DNA of 64,000 nucleotides from Deinococcus aquaticus (GTDB lineage: Bacteria > Deinococcota > Deinococci > Deinococcales > Deinococcaceae), in assembly GCF_028622095.1 (NCBI RefSeq), contig NZ_CP115165.1, positions 906,001 to 970,000 of the forward strand, in the 5' to 3' direction. Positions 19,401-27,612 of this stretch are shown here, in pieces; the first letter of the stretch is position 1, and every line of letters starts with the position of its first letter. The notes beneath the pieces were generated by a model. The model was not told the origin of the DNA. It ran no database searches and saw only the letters and a program-made list of their open reading frames with translations. A program made the position numbers and the translations under genes.

Positions 19401-20092
19401 TGGCCCGTTCGGGGCTGGTCAGGGAACGCATCCGGATGCTGCGGCTGGAGGCCCGGGCGGCAGGTTCCACGCTGTCCAGAAGGGCGGCACGACGTCAGGC
19501 CCGAACGCAGGTGACACAGGATATGGTCCGCGACCGCGCCGCGCGAACGGTCCGGCCCGACTTTCTCAAGCGGGCCAGCGACGCGTACGCAGCAGAAAAC
19601 CAAGCGGCGCGGACAGGCATGGACCCCAGCCGGGGCATTCTGGCGCAGCTTCCACGCGCCTACTGGACCGGCGCGCAGCAGATGGTCGGTGACGCCTGGG
19701 GGCGCCTGAGCACGCTGGGGAATGCGGGGGGCGTGGCTGGTGCCGGGGCGGTCGCTGGAGGCTGGATGAGTGAGGAAGTCTTCAAAACGTACCTGACAGG
19801 TGCAGCCAAAGCCTACAAGAAGGACGAACAGGCAACCTACCCGAATGCCCAGCACCTGCGGGAGGGTTCACAGGAAGTCAGCAACAACCTGCTGAAGAAC
19901 GCCGTCTCTGCCGGAACTGGGCTGACTTCAGAGGCGCAGGGCGGTTCCCTGATGATGCTGACACCGTTCGACAAGACCGTGAAGACAGCCGCCGCGCTTG
20001 GCGGCTACACCTCCATTACAGATACCAAGGAACTGACATACGAACCTCCCGATCAGGACACCCAGACGCCGGAAGAAAGGGCGATCCCGTGA
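16421..20092 (+). CDS. DUF4157 (eCIS-core) protein with long variable C-terminal region, putative toxin or effector
   Basis: A 1223-residue protein. Residues 1-245 contain eight LQR motifs (LQRQ, LQRH, LQRA, LQRI) in a Gln-rich sequence. Residues about 245-325 are a DUF4157 domain: NPLPEAIQRHLEQGLNHDLSRVRIH, ATAFTTGTDIFF, and LLAHEVTHTVQQ (His314-Glu315 of a zincin-like HExxH). Residues about 375-620 are Lys/Ala/Gln-rich, histone H1-like, with lower GC than its surroundings. Residues about 637-700 are a Gly/Ala-rich hydrophobic stretch (GAAIVVGGAVIAGAAALTAA) as in polymorphic toxins. The last 500 residues match no fold I know, except a second Gly/Ala segment near 1105. DUF4157 is found in cargo of extracellular contractile injection systems and in polymorphic toxins. 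No signal peptide. The next gene overlaps its stop. Confidence 0.85.
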   Translation: MTERFQQSRHKVPLPVQPVLQLPDPPAPAHLEAQRHMLQRFTARSQTAQRQAAAPVLRAASLDRQEQDRLTGERATLQRQISTLGQPAPSQQPAQPPVPVKPTTPTDWVTVMRHRAEGVEGQRLDTRAFGEFQTLQRQVAQTLAHSFRHDRGEASARYATYGEHLATLQRHALSAPVSRVVLGMVSPSERLPLQRAADEALQRQLAQEQAALNFGTLSSLQRQLAELDAEATQPVLQRIQARRGAGNPLPEAIQRHLEQGLNHDLSRVRIHDDAEADTLAKGVNATAFTTGTDIFFQAGRFNPNTQSGLELLAHEVTHTVQQSQGRVGTGIDPDAGLEQEARAMGARLASQPITRSANVREVNAVPVRKVGSSGKAVQRWRLGDLKKLAGSAGNRVTGVIKSVKKQAQQSVQRAANNVKKAAAAATKKVHATISKTGARIGTLTSTLRGKVKKAGQTVRQYASKTLTRVTHVAQKANQQRKAIGTHLAAKANQLRHNAAKAVQKVTKLASSSLQKTAAGVKQLGQRVQATVKELPARARAARDEYKAKAAAALTKAKARQQQLIQQAKEAGQKAEKAARASVARASRQLDEGRKKAAALAVQGWNTTVKGVKNVSAWATEKVNAVRNSPKFKKAVHFLKTSGVQIAKVGAAIVVGGAVIAGAAALTAATGGLAGPVLVGALFASGALGGAAGTVVENLLTGKQWGHDINAKSLITDGVLGVAVGPAAKLVGGVARAAGRPVLAGLGKAAARLPGSTYVQGLATAARTSTGILARNVRTAATTRWNTLKSGAQPVLSAVGTHVGSSLPGQAFRAVDSTFSTGIRGLAGLAASGARQGGVVVKGVSDAVRTRVASVTGRPGINNAIRAARQVTGNARDRVAVAGMQARNAAGRGWTNAKTRIGVLEQDARFELHGRGLAIDPTRSVSAHLFSAAERNLSAMRNYVSSEARVIGGEVRDTWLGTAGHGGVLRTAGKMEGLVARTPSLAAGWKQELAVARSGLVRERIRMLRLEARAAGSTLSRRAARRQARTQVTQDMVRDRAARTVRPDFLKRASDAYAAENQAARTGMDPSRGILAQLPRAYWTGAQQMVGDAWGRLSTLGNAGGVAGAGAVAGGWMSEEVFKTYLTGAAKAYKKDEQATYPNAQHLREGSQEVSNNLLKNAVSAGTGLTSEAQGGSLMMLTPFDKTVKTAAALGGYTSITDTKELTYEPPDQDTQTPEERAIP

Positions 20093-21123
20093 GTCTGCTG
20101 AGCACCCTGAAACTCCTGCTCACCAGACCGGAGCGGGCACGTGACAGGCCGCGCGTCGCGTACCCGTCGCCCAGGGCAGCGGTGCTGGCCTTTCTCCACG
20201 ACCCGCAGTGGGGAGCGCGGGTGGTTGAGCAGGGCGAGGAACGCATCGTGTTCGAGTACGACGGTGTGATCGGAGAATGGCTGGACGACCCGACCGGCGA
20301 CTGGCTGCACCTGCGGTTCCGTGACCCCTTCACCGAAGCGCAGCGGGCCAGCGAACTGGCCATGTACGAGGGCTGGTCAGCCCACTGCGCACAGCACACC
20401 TTGTTCCGCTGGGATATCGATGAGCAGGCGCAGGAGTACTACGGAGACGCGTTCGCGCTGTTCCACGAACAGTACAACCAGCTGGAGTGCATCTGGGGAG
20501 CGTTCAACAGCGCAAAACTGCTCAGAGAGGGCAGTAACCGAATTGCTATGGGGAGAAACAATGACGTCTTTGTCACTGTCTATAGAGCTCCTACCACTGC
20601 AATAGCGCTGTGGCACTGGCTTGATAGTGGGGCACCAGCAGGAACACACCGTCTGAGAAGCACGTATAACGAACACTGGTTTGAAACGGGTTCAGCCGTG
20701 TGTTCTGTCATGCAGGAACAGTGGGCTTACTACGCCCGCGTCGCTTATACCAACGGTGATTTTCAGCCTTACATGTCGGGGGGCGAGGAGCAGCGGCTCC
20801 AGCTGTACCGCCTGCATCTGGGCTTGCAGCGCTGGTTTCCCAGACTCCGCAACTTTGTCATTCAGACCGACAATCCGGAGAACTCCGGGGCGAACGAGAC
20901 CAGCGTGGCGATTCTGGTGTCCAGCGGGACGGACGCCGGGCCTATCTTTGACCGGGTGTTCCGGGAGTTCTACGGACAGGTGATCGAGATCACGGAGTGG
21001 TTCAATTTCGATTTCAACCCGAAGACCGCGCCGTGGTTCGATCATTCGATCAAGAAACCGCAGCGGCGTGATCAGCGTCAGTCCCCGGTGAGGGGTATTC
21101 CCGACGCGAAGGAGAACAGATGA
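20089..21123 (+). CDS. Unknown protein encoded with the DUF4157 protein
   Basis: A 344-residue soluble protein from GTG 20089 (GTGA overlap). It is rich in Trp, Tyr and acidic residues, with no membrane segment and no motif I recognise. Features: WLDDPTGDWLHLRFRDPF (about 64-81), CAQHTLFRWDIDEQAQEYYG, and a C-terminal half with LHLGLQRWFPRLRNFVIQTD and EITEWFNFDFNP. The middle (20500-20760) is clearly lower in GC than its neighbours. Position right after a long putative toxin would fit an immunity or chaperone/adaptor role, but the sequence alone does not say. The following gene overlaps it by ATGA. Confidence 0.65.
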   Translation: MSLLSTLKLLLTRPERARDRPRVAYPSPRAAVLAFLHDPQWGARVVEQGEERIVFEYDGVIGEWLDDPTGDWLHLRFRDPFTEAQRASELAMYEGWSAHCAQHTLFRWDIDEQAQEYYGDAFALFHEQYNQLECIWGAFNSAKLLREGSNRIAMGRNNDVFVTVYRAPTTAIALWHWLDSGAPAGTHRLRSTYNEHWFETGSAVCSVMQEQWAYYARVAYTNGDFQPYMSGGEEQRLQLYRLHLGLQRWFPRLRNFVIQTDNPENSGANETSVAILVSSGTDAGPIFDRVFREFYGQVIEITEWFNFDFNPKTAPWFDHSIKKPQRRDQRQSPVRGIPDAKENR

Positions 21124-21419
21124 CAGAACCCATGCAGTTTGGCCGTCAGGCCGTCAAGCGACCTCCGTTCGAGATCAGCGGAATCAGTTTCTCTTCCCTG
21201 CCTCTCTCGCTGGCAGAAGAGAAACGTCTGGCCGGAGCCGGGGCCGACGCGACCACTGACGACGCAGCCATGGACGCCCTGCTGGGCATCCTGGCGGAAC
21301 TGCTGAATGCACGGACGCAGGGCGAGTCGGTCGGTGCTGACTGGCTGATGGAGAACCTGACGGCAGGCGACCTGGAGGGGATCGTGTCGTACCTGCGTGG
21401 CGAGGCCGCAGCGGACTGA
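21120..21419 (+). CDS. Small acidic protein, third gene of the DUF4157 cluster
   Basis: A 99-residue protein starting at ATG 21120 (ATGA overlap). N-terminal part basic (FGRQAVKRPPFEISG), C-terminal part acidic and helical (DAAMDALLGILAELLNARTQ, then ADWLMENLTAGDLEGIVSYLR). The last segment recalls the x-x-WL-x-x-x-L-x-x-x-D(L/I)-x-x-I pattern of small phage tail assembly proteins, which would fit a contractile injection link for the DUF4157 protein; that resemblance is by eye and weak. Confidence 0.6.
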   Translation: MTEPMQFGRQAVKRPPFEISGISFSSLPLSLAEEKRLAGAGADATTDDAAMDALLGILAELLNARTQGESVGADWLMENLTAGDLEGIVSYLRGEAAAD

Positions 21420-21524
21420 ACGCGACTGCCGGCAGCCTATCGAGAGTGACACCTCCCAGACAGGGTCTGCACCGTTCGTTGTGACAGGGCCGCCTGCCCC
21501 GGTGGCCGCTGTCAGAATGGGTGC

Positions 21525-22733
21525 ATGTGGACTCTGGTGCTGAATTGCGGGTCGAGCAGCGTGAAGTTTGCGCTGCTGGACGTTCGGAGCGGGGCGGTGG
21601 GCCTGTCGGGTCTGGCCGAGCGGCTGGGGTCGGGGGACGCGTCGGCGCGGCTGGACCTGCCGGGGGGGCGGCGGTCGGTGGCGCTGCCGGGCGGGACGTA
21701 CGCGGAGGCGTTCGCGGTGATCGCGGGCGCGCTGGATGAGCTGGGCGTGCGCGGCGAGGTGGGCGCGGTGGGTCACCGGGTGGTGCATGGTGGCGAGCGC
21801 TTCAGTGAACCGGCGCTGATCACGCCGGAGGTGCTGGACGCCGTGCGGGCGTGTGTGCCGCTGGCGCCGCTGCACAACCCGGCGAACATCGCGGGGATCG
21901 AGGCGGCGCGCGCGGCGTTCCCGCACCTGCCGCAGGTGGCGGTGTTCGACACGGCGTTTCATCAGAGCATGCCGGAGGTGGCGTTCCGGTACGCGGTGCC
22001 GGAGGCGTGGTACCGGCAGCATGGGGTGCGGCGATACGGGTTTCACGGCACGAGCCATGCGTTCGTGGCGGCGGAGGCCGCGCAGGTGCTGGGCCGCCCG
22101 CTCGCAGAGTTGAATCTGGTCACGGCGCACCTGGGCAACGGGTGCAGCGTGTGCGCGGTGGCCGGTGGGCGCAGCGTGGATACCAGCATGGGCCTGACGC
22201 CGCTGGAGGGACTGGTCATGGGAACGCGCAGCGGGGACGTGGACCCGGGCCTGCATGATTTCATTGCGCGGCAGGCGGGCCTGAGCCTGTCGGAGGTGAC
22301 GGCCGCCCTGAACCGTGAGAGCGGACTGCTGGGCCTCTCGTCCCTCAGTAACGACATGCGAGAACTGGAGGAAGCGGCGGCGCGAGGGCATGCGGGTGCG
22401 CGGCTGGCGGTCGAGGCGTTCGTGTACCGCCTCGCGAAGCAGATGGCGGGCATGGCGGTCGCGCTGGGCCGCGTGGACGCGCTGGTGTTCACGGGCGGCA
22501 TCGGGGAGAACAGCGCGGCGGTGCGCGGCGCGGTCCTGGCGCGGCTGGGCGTGCTGGGCGCGGCGGTGGACCCGGCCCTGAACGCGCGGGCCGTGCGGGG
22601 CGAGTCGGGGTTAATCAGTCCGGAGGGGTCGCTGCCGGCGCTGGTGGTCAACACGAACGAGGAACTGATGATCGCCCGGCAGACGCAGGACGTCCTGGCC
22701 GGTCAGGCGCAGGGTCAGGGGGGGACGGCATGA
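21525..22733 (+). CDS. ackA: Acetate kinase
   Basis: A 402-residue enzyme that phosphorylates acetate with ATP (or makes ATP from acetyl phosphate). All family motifs are present: NCGSSSVKF at the N terminus, GHRVVHGG, PLHNPANIAGIEA, VFDTAFHQSMP, YGFHGTSH, AHLGNGCSVCAV, GLTPLEGLVMGTRSGDVDPG and VFTGGIGENS. CAGAAT at 21513-21518 ends 6 nt before the ATG, so the transcript is likely leaderless. pta follows after 133 bp that hold a repeat element, and the two enzymes together interconvert acetate and acetyl-CoA. Confidence 0.97.
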   Translation: MWTLVLNCGSSSVKFALLDVRSGAVGLSGLAERLGSGDASARLDLPGGRRSVALPGGTYAEAFAVIAGALDELGVRGEVGAVGHRVVHGGERFSEPALITPEVLDAVRACVPLAPLHNPANIAGIEAARAAFPHLPQVAVFDTAFHQSMPEVAFRYAVPEAWYRQHGVRRYGFHGTSHAFVAAEAAQVLGRPLAELNLVTAHLGNGCSVCAVAGGRSVDTSMGLTPLEGLVMGTRSGDVDPGLHDFIARQAGLSLSEVTAALNRESGLLGLSSLSNDMRELEEAAARGHAGARLAVEAFVYRLAKQMAGMAVALGRVDALVFTGGIGENSAAVRGAVLARLGVLGAAVDPALNARAVRGESGLISPEGSLPALVVNTNEELMIARQTQDVLAGQAQGQGGTA

Positions 22734-22735
22734 GG

Positions 22736-22866
22736 CGGGTGCCGTCTGTTCCGTCAATCCCCCGGCAGGTCACCGGGGCATTGACTCCACGCCCGGCACC
22801 CGCCCGGCTCCTTCTTGCGTCCGCTCGGGTTGAAGGGTGGACCGGCACCCTTCAACCGGAGGTTTT
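22736..22866 (+). repeat. Diverged copy of a dispersed hairpin repeat between ackA and pta
   Basis: The segment shares GCCGTCTGTTCCGT, GACTCCACGCCCG, GCGTCCGCTCGG and a final hairpin with the copies at 28719-28853 and 33883-34019. Its terminal hairpin GGTTGAAGGGT...ACCCTTCAACC is followed by CGGAGG, which is the ribosome binding site of pta (ATG 22867). Confidence 0.7.
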
Positions 22867-24969
22867 ATGAAAACACTGTTCGTCGCACCGACCCGGAACG
22901 GCGTGGGCCTGAGCAGCACGGCGCTGGGTCTGACCCGCGCGCTGGAACGCCAGGGATTGAAGGTGGCGTTCCTGAAACCCATCGCGCAGACGCACGAGGC
23001 CCGCACGGACGACAGCGTGCATTTCGCGCGGACGCTGGCGCACCTGCCCACGCCCGACCCGATCACCCTGACGCGCGCCGAGGAGCAACTGAGTCTGGGG
23101 GCCGAGGAGGACCTGATGGAGGAGGTCGTCACCCTGGCCCGGCAGGTCACGGGGGGCGGCGCGGACGTACTGATCGTGGAGGGCCTCGCCCTGAACGAAC
23201 GGAACGTGTACGCCGGGGCGCTGAACGCCAGCCTCGCGCGGAACCTGGAGGCGGACACGGTCCTGGTGTCCAGTCTGGCGGGGGTGGGCGCGGCGGAACT
23301 GGCGGACGAGCTGGAAATCTCGGCGCAGGCGTACCGCCGCAGCGACGGCTCGGGCCTCAGCGGGTACGTGCTGAACTTCGCGCCGCCGGGTCTGGATTTC
23401 GGGACGCTGATGGCGGAACTGCGCGCCCGCAGCCGCGTCCTGAACGGGGGCACGCTGCCGCTGCTGGGCGTGGTGTCGCAGTCGGGCGGCCTGAACGCGC
23501 CGCGCACGCTGGACGTGGCCCGCCACCTGGGCGCCGAGATCGTGAACGAGGGCGAGGCAGGCCTGCGCCGCGTGACGAGCACGGTTGTCACGGCGCGCAC
23601 CGTGCCGAAAATGGCGCACCTGTTCGTGCCGGGCGCGCTGGTCGTCACGCCCGGCGACCGGGAGGACGTGATCATGGCGGCGGCCCTGTCGCACCTGAGC
23701 GGCGTGCCGCTGGCGGGGCTGATGTTCACGTCCGGCAGCGCCCCCGAGGACAGCATTGACCGGCTGTGCCGGGCGGCGCTGGGCAGCACCCTGCCCGTGC
23801 TGCGCGTGAACACCAACTCGTTCGAGACGGCCTCGCGCCTCTCCAGGCTGGATTCACGCGTCCCGCACGACGACACGCAACGCATGGAGCGCATGCTGGA
23901 CTTCATTGCCGACCGGCTGGACACCGGGCCGCTGGGTGCGCGGCTGCGTGTTCCGGAGGTCGCCGGGGACCGCCGCCTGCCGCCCAGCGCCTTCCGGTAC
24001 GAACTGATCCAGAAGGCCCGCGCGGCCGCCCGGCGCATCGTGCTGCCCGAGGGGGACGAGCCGCGCACCGTGAAGGCCGCCATCCGCTGCACGGAGAAAG
24101 GCATCGCGCGTTGCGTGCTGCTGGCCGACCCGGAACGCGTGCGGCAGGTGGCCGAGGGGCAGGGCCTGACGCTGCCCGACGGTCTGGAGATCCTGCACCC
24201 GGATTCCATCCGCGCGCGGTACGTCGAGCCCATGGTCGAACTGCGCCGCAGCAAGGGCCTGACCGCCCCGCAGGCCGAAGCGCAACTGGAGGACACGGTG
24301 GTGCTGGGCACCATGATGCTCGCGCTGGGCGAGGTGGACGGACTGGTATCCGGCGCGATCCACACGACCGCGAACACCGTGCGTCCCGCCCTGCAACTCA
24401 TCAAGACCGCGCCCGGCTCACGGCTAGTCAGCTCGGTGTTCTTCATGCTGATGCCCGAACAGGTCCTCGTGTACGGCGACGCAGCCATCAACCCCAACCC
24501 GAACGCCGAGGAACTCGCGGACATCGCCATCCAGAGCGCCGACAGCGCCCACGCCTTCGGCATCACACCCAGGATCGCCATGCTGTCCTACTCGACCGGC
24601 GAGTCCGGCAGCGGCCAGGACGTCGAGAAGGTCAAGGCCGCCACCGCCCTCGTCCGCGAACGCCGCCCGGACCTGCTGGTCGACGGCCCCATGCAGTACG
24701 ACGCCGCCAGCGTCCTGTCCGTCGGGCAGGCCAAGGCGCCCGGCAGTCCCGTCGCGGGCCGCGCCACCGTGTTCATCTTCCCGGACCTGAACACCGGCAA
24801 CACCACCTACAAGGCCGTGCAGCGCGCCGCCGGAGTCATCGCGGTCGGCCCCATGCTTCAGGGCCTGCGCAAACCCGTGAACGACCTGTCACGCGGCGCG
24901 CTCGTGGACGACATCGTGTACACCATCGCCCTGACCGCCATTCAGGCCACGCAGGGACCGCAGGGTTGA
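22867..24969 (+). CDS. pta: Phosphate acetyltransferase (long form with N-terminal DRTGG/AAA-like domain)
   Basis: A 700-residue phosphotransacetylase converting acetyl-CoA and phosphate to acetyl phosphate. N-terminal region (about 1-210) is a dethiobiotin-synthetase-like P-loop-type domain (MKTLFVAPTRNGVGLSSTALG, IVEGLALNERNVYAG), followed by a DRTGG-like domain (about 220-340, GDREDVIMAAALSHLSGVPLAGL) and the catalytic PTA_PTB domain (about 370-695) with IVLPEGDEPRTVKAA, VLGTMMLALGEVDGLVSGA, SSVFFMLMPEQVLVYGD, AMLSYSTGESGSGQDVEKV and FPDLNTGNTTYKAVQR. ATG 22867 has GGAGG five bases upstream, supplied by the repeat element. Confidence 0.95.
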   Translation: MKTLFVAPTRNGVGLSSTALGLTRALERQGLKVAFLKPIAQTHEARTDDSVHFARTLAHLPTPDPITLTRAEEQLSLGAEEDLMEEVVTLARQVTGGGADVLIVEGLALNERNVYAGALNASLARNLEADTVLVSSLAGVGAAELADELEISAQAYRRSDGSGLSGYVLNFAPPGLDFGTLMAELRARSRVLNGGTLPLLGVVSQSGGLNAPRTLDVARHLGAEIVNEGEAGLRRVTSTVVTARTVPKMAHLFVPGALVVTPGDREDVIMAAALSHLSGVPLAGLMFTSGSAPEDSIDRLCRAALGSTLPVLRVNTNSFETASRLSRLDSRVPHDDTQRMERMLDFIADRLDTGPLGARLRVPEVAGDRRLPPSAFRYELIQKARAAARRIVLPEGDEPRTVKAAIRCTEKGIARCVLLADPERVRQVAEGQGLTLPDGLEILHPDSIRARYVEPMVELRRSKGLTAPQAEAQLEDTVVLGTMMLALGEVDGLVSGAIHTTANTVRPALQLIKTAPGSRLVSSVFFMLMPEQVLVYGDAAINPNPNAEELADIAIQSADSAHAFGITPRIAMLSYSTGESGSGQDVEKVKAATALVRERRPDLLVDGPMQYDAASVLSVGQAKAPGSPVAGRATVFIFPDLNTGNTTYKAVQRAAGVIAVGPMLQGLRKPVNDLSRGALVDDIVYTIALTAIQATQGPQG

Positions 24970-24976
24970 TAGGTCG

Positions 24977-25014
24977 AGGTTGATGGTTGATGGAGGAACC
25001 CTGTCCATCAACCT
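24977..25014. terminator. Hairpin between convergent pta and the cyclopropane synthase gene
   Basis: AGGTTGATGG (24977-24986) pairs with CCATCAACCT (25005-25014), a 10-bp perfect stem with an 18-nt loop. The following plus-strand sequence (TCAACTGTT) is only moderately T-rich. Confidence 0.45.
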
Positions 25015-25022
25015 TCAACTGT

Positions 25023-26417
25023 TCACCCCTCGTACAGGTCCGCGCGGCTGAGGGGCACGTGGGCTCTGCGCTGCTCGTCGGGTTTCGCCAGCAGGGTCTG
25101 GTAGAGGCCCAGGTGGCCTTTCTCGAAGTAGTGGGAGGTGGCGCCCAGGTAGATTCGCCACAGGCGGTGGCGTTGCTCGCCGAGCGCGGCGAGGGCTTCT
25201 GCGTGGTGCGTTTCGAGGTTCGCGGCCCAGTGGGTGAGGGTGCGGGCGTAGTGTTCGCGGAGGTTCTCGATGTCGCGGACCTCGAACTGCGCTTCGGTGG
25301 CGTGTTTCACGGTTTCCCAGATGGGCAGCAGTTCGCCGTCGGGGAACACGTATTTCCGGGCGAAGTTGCCGCTCTGGAGCCACAGGGGCACGCGGGCCTG
25401 GGGGATGCCGTCGCTGATGGCGTGGTTCATCATCAGGCCGCCGGGTTTCAGGGCGGCGTACGCGGCGCGGAAGTAGGTGGGCATGTTCTTGCGGCCCACG
25501 TGTTCGGCCATGCCGATCGAGGCGATCTTGTCGAAGCTGCTTTCGGGCGTGTGGGCCAGCACGTCACGGTAGTCGCGCAGTTCGAAGGTGACGCGGTCGG
25601 CGACCCCGGCGGCCTCGGCGCGGGCGCGGGCTTCGTGCAGTTGCGCCTCGCTGAGCGTGACGCCCAGCACGCGCGCTCCGTAACGCTGCGCGGCGTGAAT
25701 GGCGAGGCCGCCCCAGCCGCTGCCGATGTCCAGCAGGTGCTCGCCGTGTTGCAGGCGCAGTTTGCGGCAGATGAGGTCCAGTTTCGCTTCCTGCGCCTCG
25801 TCCAGCGTCTCGGTGCCGGTCGGGAAATAGGCGCAGGAGTACACCATGCGCCGGTCCAGCCACAGTTTGTAGAAGTCGTTGCTGACGTCGTAATGGTACG
25901 AGATGGCCTGCTGGTCACGCTCGCGGGAGTGCTGCGGGCCTTCCAGGCTGGCGGTCACAGCAATGGGCGGGGTGGCCCCGGCGCGGCGGCGCAGGGTGGC
26001 GGCGGCGCGCAGCAGGGCGGGCGCGTCGGCGGGTTTCAGGGTCGCGTCGAAGGTCTCGGCGATGGCGGCGATATCCCCGATGTTCCCCTCGATCTCGAAG
26101 TCGCCGCGCAGGTACGCCTCGCCGAGCGCCACGTCCAGCGGGAGTTTCAGCAGGCGGCCCAGCGTTTCCGGGCTGTTCAGGATCAGGCGGGCGCGGCTGG
26201 GCTGCGTGGCCCCGATGACCTCGCCGTTCCAGAGTTGCACGTCGAAGGGGCGCACGCTGGGCAGCGCGGCGCGCAGCAGGGTGCGCGTGGCGTCCAGCGT
26301 TTCGGTGTCGGTCGGGGCGGGGCGGGTGGCCTGCCGGGCGATCAGGGCCGCGCCGGCGGTGGCCAGGGCCGCCCAGGTCAGGGCCGAACGGCTGGCCGTG
26401 GGTCTGGTGGGGGACAT
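25023..26417 (-). CDS. cfa: Cyclopropane-fatty-acyl-phospholipid synthase family methyltransferase
   Basis: A 464-residue SAM-dependent enzyme that puts a methylene bridge into unsaturated acyl chains of membrane lipids. N-terminal part has a hydrophobic segment (LTWAALATAGAALIA) and a lipid-binding domain (about 45-170, LGEAYLRGDFEIEGNIGDI). The catalytic domain (about 185-455) shows ISYHYDVSNDFYKLWLD, YSCAYF, LLDIGSGWGG (SAM site), GVTLSEAQ, DKIASIGMAEHVG and TYFRAAYAALKPGG, in family order. I start at ATG 26417 (MSPTRP); a longer frame exists but has no support. It is convergent to pta. Confidence 0.93.
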   Translation of the reverse strand: MSPTRPTASRSALTWAALATAGAALIARQATRPAPTDTETLDATRTLLRAALPSVRPFDVQLWNGEVIGATQPSRARLILNSPETLGRLLKLPLDVALGEAYLRGDFEIEGNIGDIAAIAETFDATLKPADAPALLRAAATLRRRAGATPPIAVTASLEGPQHSRERDQQAISYHYDVSNDFYKLWLDRRMVYSCAYFPTGTETLDEAQEAKLDLICRKLRLQHGEHLLDIGSGWGGLAIHAAQRYGARVLGVTLSEAQLHEARARAEAAGVADRVTFELRDYRDVLAHTPESSFDKIASIGMAEHVGRKNMPTYFRAAYAALKPGGLMMNHAISDGIPQARVPLWLQSGNFARKYVFPDGELLPIWETVKHATEAQFEVRDIENLREHYARTLTHWAANLETHHAEALAALGEQRHRLWRIYLGATSHYFEKGHLGLYQTLLAKPDEQRRAHVPLSRADLYEG

Positions 26418-26502
26418 GCTGCACGCTACCGGATTGCGCGCGCCCGGAAGTGGGGAGGACCGGTGGCAGGCTTCATGCACGCGGCCCCTGCCCGTCTCCC
26501 CC

Positions 26503-27612
26503 TTACCGCCGCGCGGTGAGCCACAGCAGCGCCCCGCCGGCCGCGACGGCGATCAGGTCCGGGGCGTAGGCGGCGAGCGCGCCGGGCAGCGCGCCGTTCT
26601 CGCCCATGATGCGGAACACGCTGAAGGTGGCGTAGTACGCGAACGTCAGCAGAAGCGCCCAGACCATGCCGAGGTCGCGGCCGCTTCGGAAGCTGAACAC
26701 GGCCAGCGCCGCCGCGAAGAACGCCAGGGCCAGCGCGGCCAGCGGGCCAGCGAACTTGCGGTGCAGGGCCGTGAAGTCCGCCGGGGCGCTGATGTCCTGG
26801 GCGCGGTAGGTGTTCGTGCGGGCGATCAGGGCGGGCAGCGGTTCGTAGATGGGGTTCAGGTCGCCGCCTCCCTCTGCGCCGAGTTCCGTGCCGGTGTCCT
26901 GGAGGGGCAGGGTGCCGCTCTGGAAGGTCAGGACCGTGACGGGCCGGGCGTCCTGGTACGTGACGCGCTGTCCGTCGCGCAGTTCGAGGACAGTGCTGCC
27001 CGGGCGCAGGCGGCCGCTGGCGGCGGTGATGACCTCGCGGGGGGGCAGGCCGGCCTGCATGGTCACGACGCGCAGGTCGCGCAGTTCGCCGCCCGGAAGG
27101 ATCTGCCCGATGCTGATGGCGCGGCCCAGCGAGTCGCGCAGCACGGCGTTCTGCCCGGCGGCGTTCAGGCCCAGCACGCGGGGGTTGTCCAGCACGATCT
27201 GCTGCTGCACGCGGCGGGCCTCGGTCTTGGCGCGCGGCACGAGGCCCTCGCCCAGCGCGAAGGCCAGGACGGTCACGGCCAGTCCCAGCGCCAGGACGGG
27301 GCGGAACAGGCGCGTGGCGGGAATCCCGGCCGCCAGCGCGCTTTTCAGTTCACTGTCGGCTGCCAGCCGGGAGAGGCCCAGCAGCGTGGCGAACATCAGC
27401 GCGATGGGCAGGGCCTGCGCGGCGGCCTCGGGCACGTTCAGGGCCAGCACGCGGGCCACCAGGGCGGGGTTGGCTCCCTTGGCGAGCAGCGGCGCGATGA
27501 CTTTTTCCAGGCTGCCGACGACCAGCAGGGTGATCACGGCGGCCAGCGCGCCGAACAGGAACGGCAGGATCTCGTTCAGGACGTACCGCTCAAAGGTTTT
27601 CAGGCCTCTCAC
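26503..27612 (-). CDS. LptF/LptG (YjgP/YjgQ) family permease, second copy
   Basis: A 369-residue permease from GTG 27612, overlapping the stop of its upstream neighbour (GTGA). It starts TFERYVLNEILPFLFGALAAV, has the usual ELKSALAAGIPATRLFRPVL cytoplasmic coupling-helix motif, a beta-rich periplasmic domain (about 130-270, TYQDARPVTVLTFQSG) and three further membrane helices at the C terminus (FAGPLAALALAFFAAALAVF onwards). In Gram-negatives LptF and LptG form the membrane part of the LptBFG ABC exporter that lifts LPS. Deinococcus makes no typical LPS, so the substrate is probably another glycolipid. Confidence 0.9.
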   Translation of the reverse strand: MRGLKTFERYVLNEILPFLFGALAAVITLLVVGSLEKVIAPLLAKGANPALVARVLALNVPEAAAQALPIALMFATLLGLSRLAADSELKSALAAGIPATRLFRPVLALGLAVTVLAFALGEGLVPRAKTEARRVQQQIVLDNPRVLGLNAAGQNAVLRDSLGRAISIGQILPGGELRDLRVVTMQAGLPPREVITAASGRLRPGSTVLELRDGQRVTYQDARPVTVLTFQSGTLPLQDTGTELGAEGGGDLNPIYEPLPALIARTNTYRAQDISAPADFTALHRKFAGPLAALALAFFAAALAVFSFRSGRDLGMVWALLLTFAYYATFSVFRIMGENGALPGALAAYAPDLIAVAAGGALLWLTARR

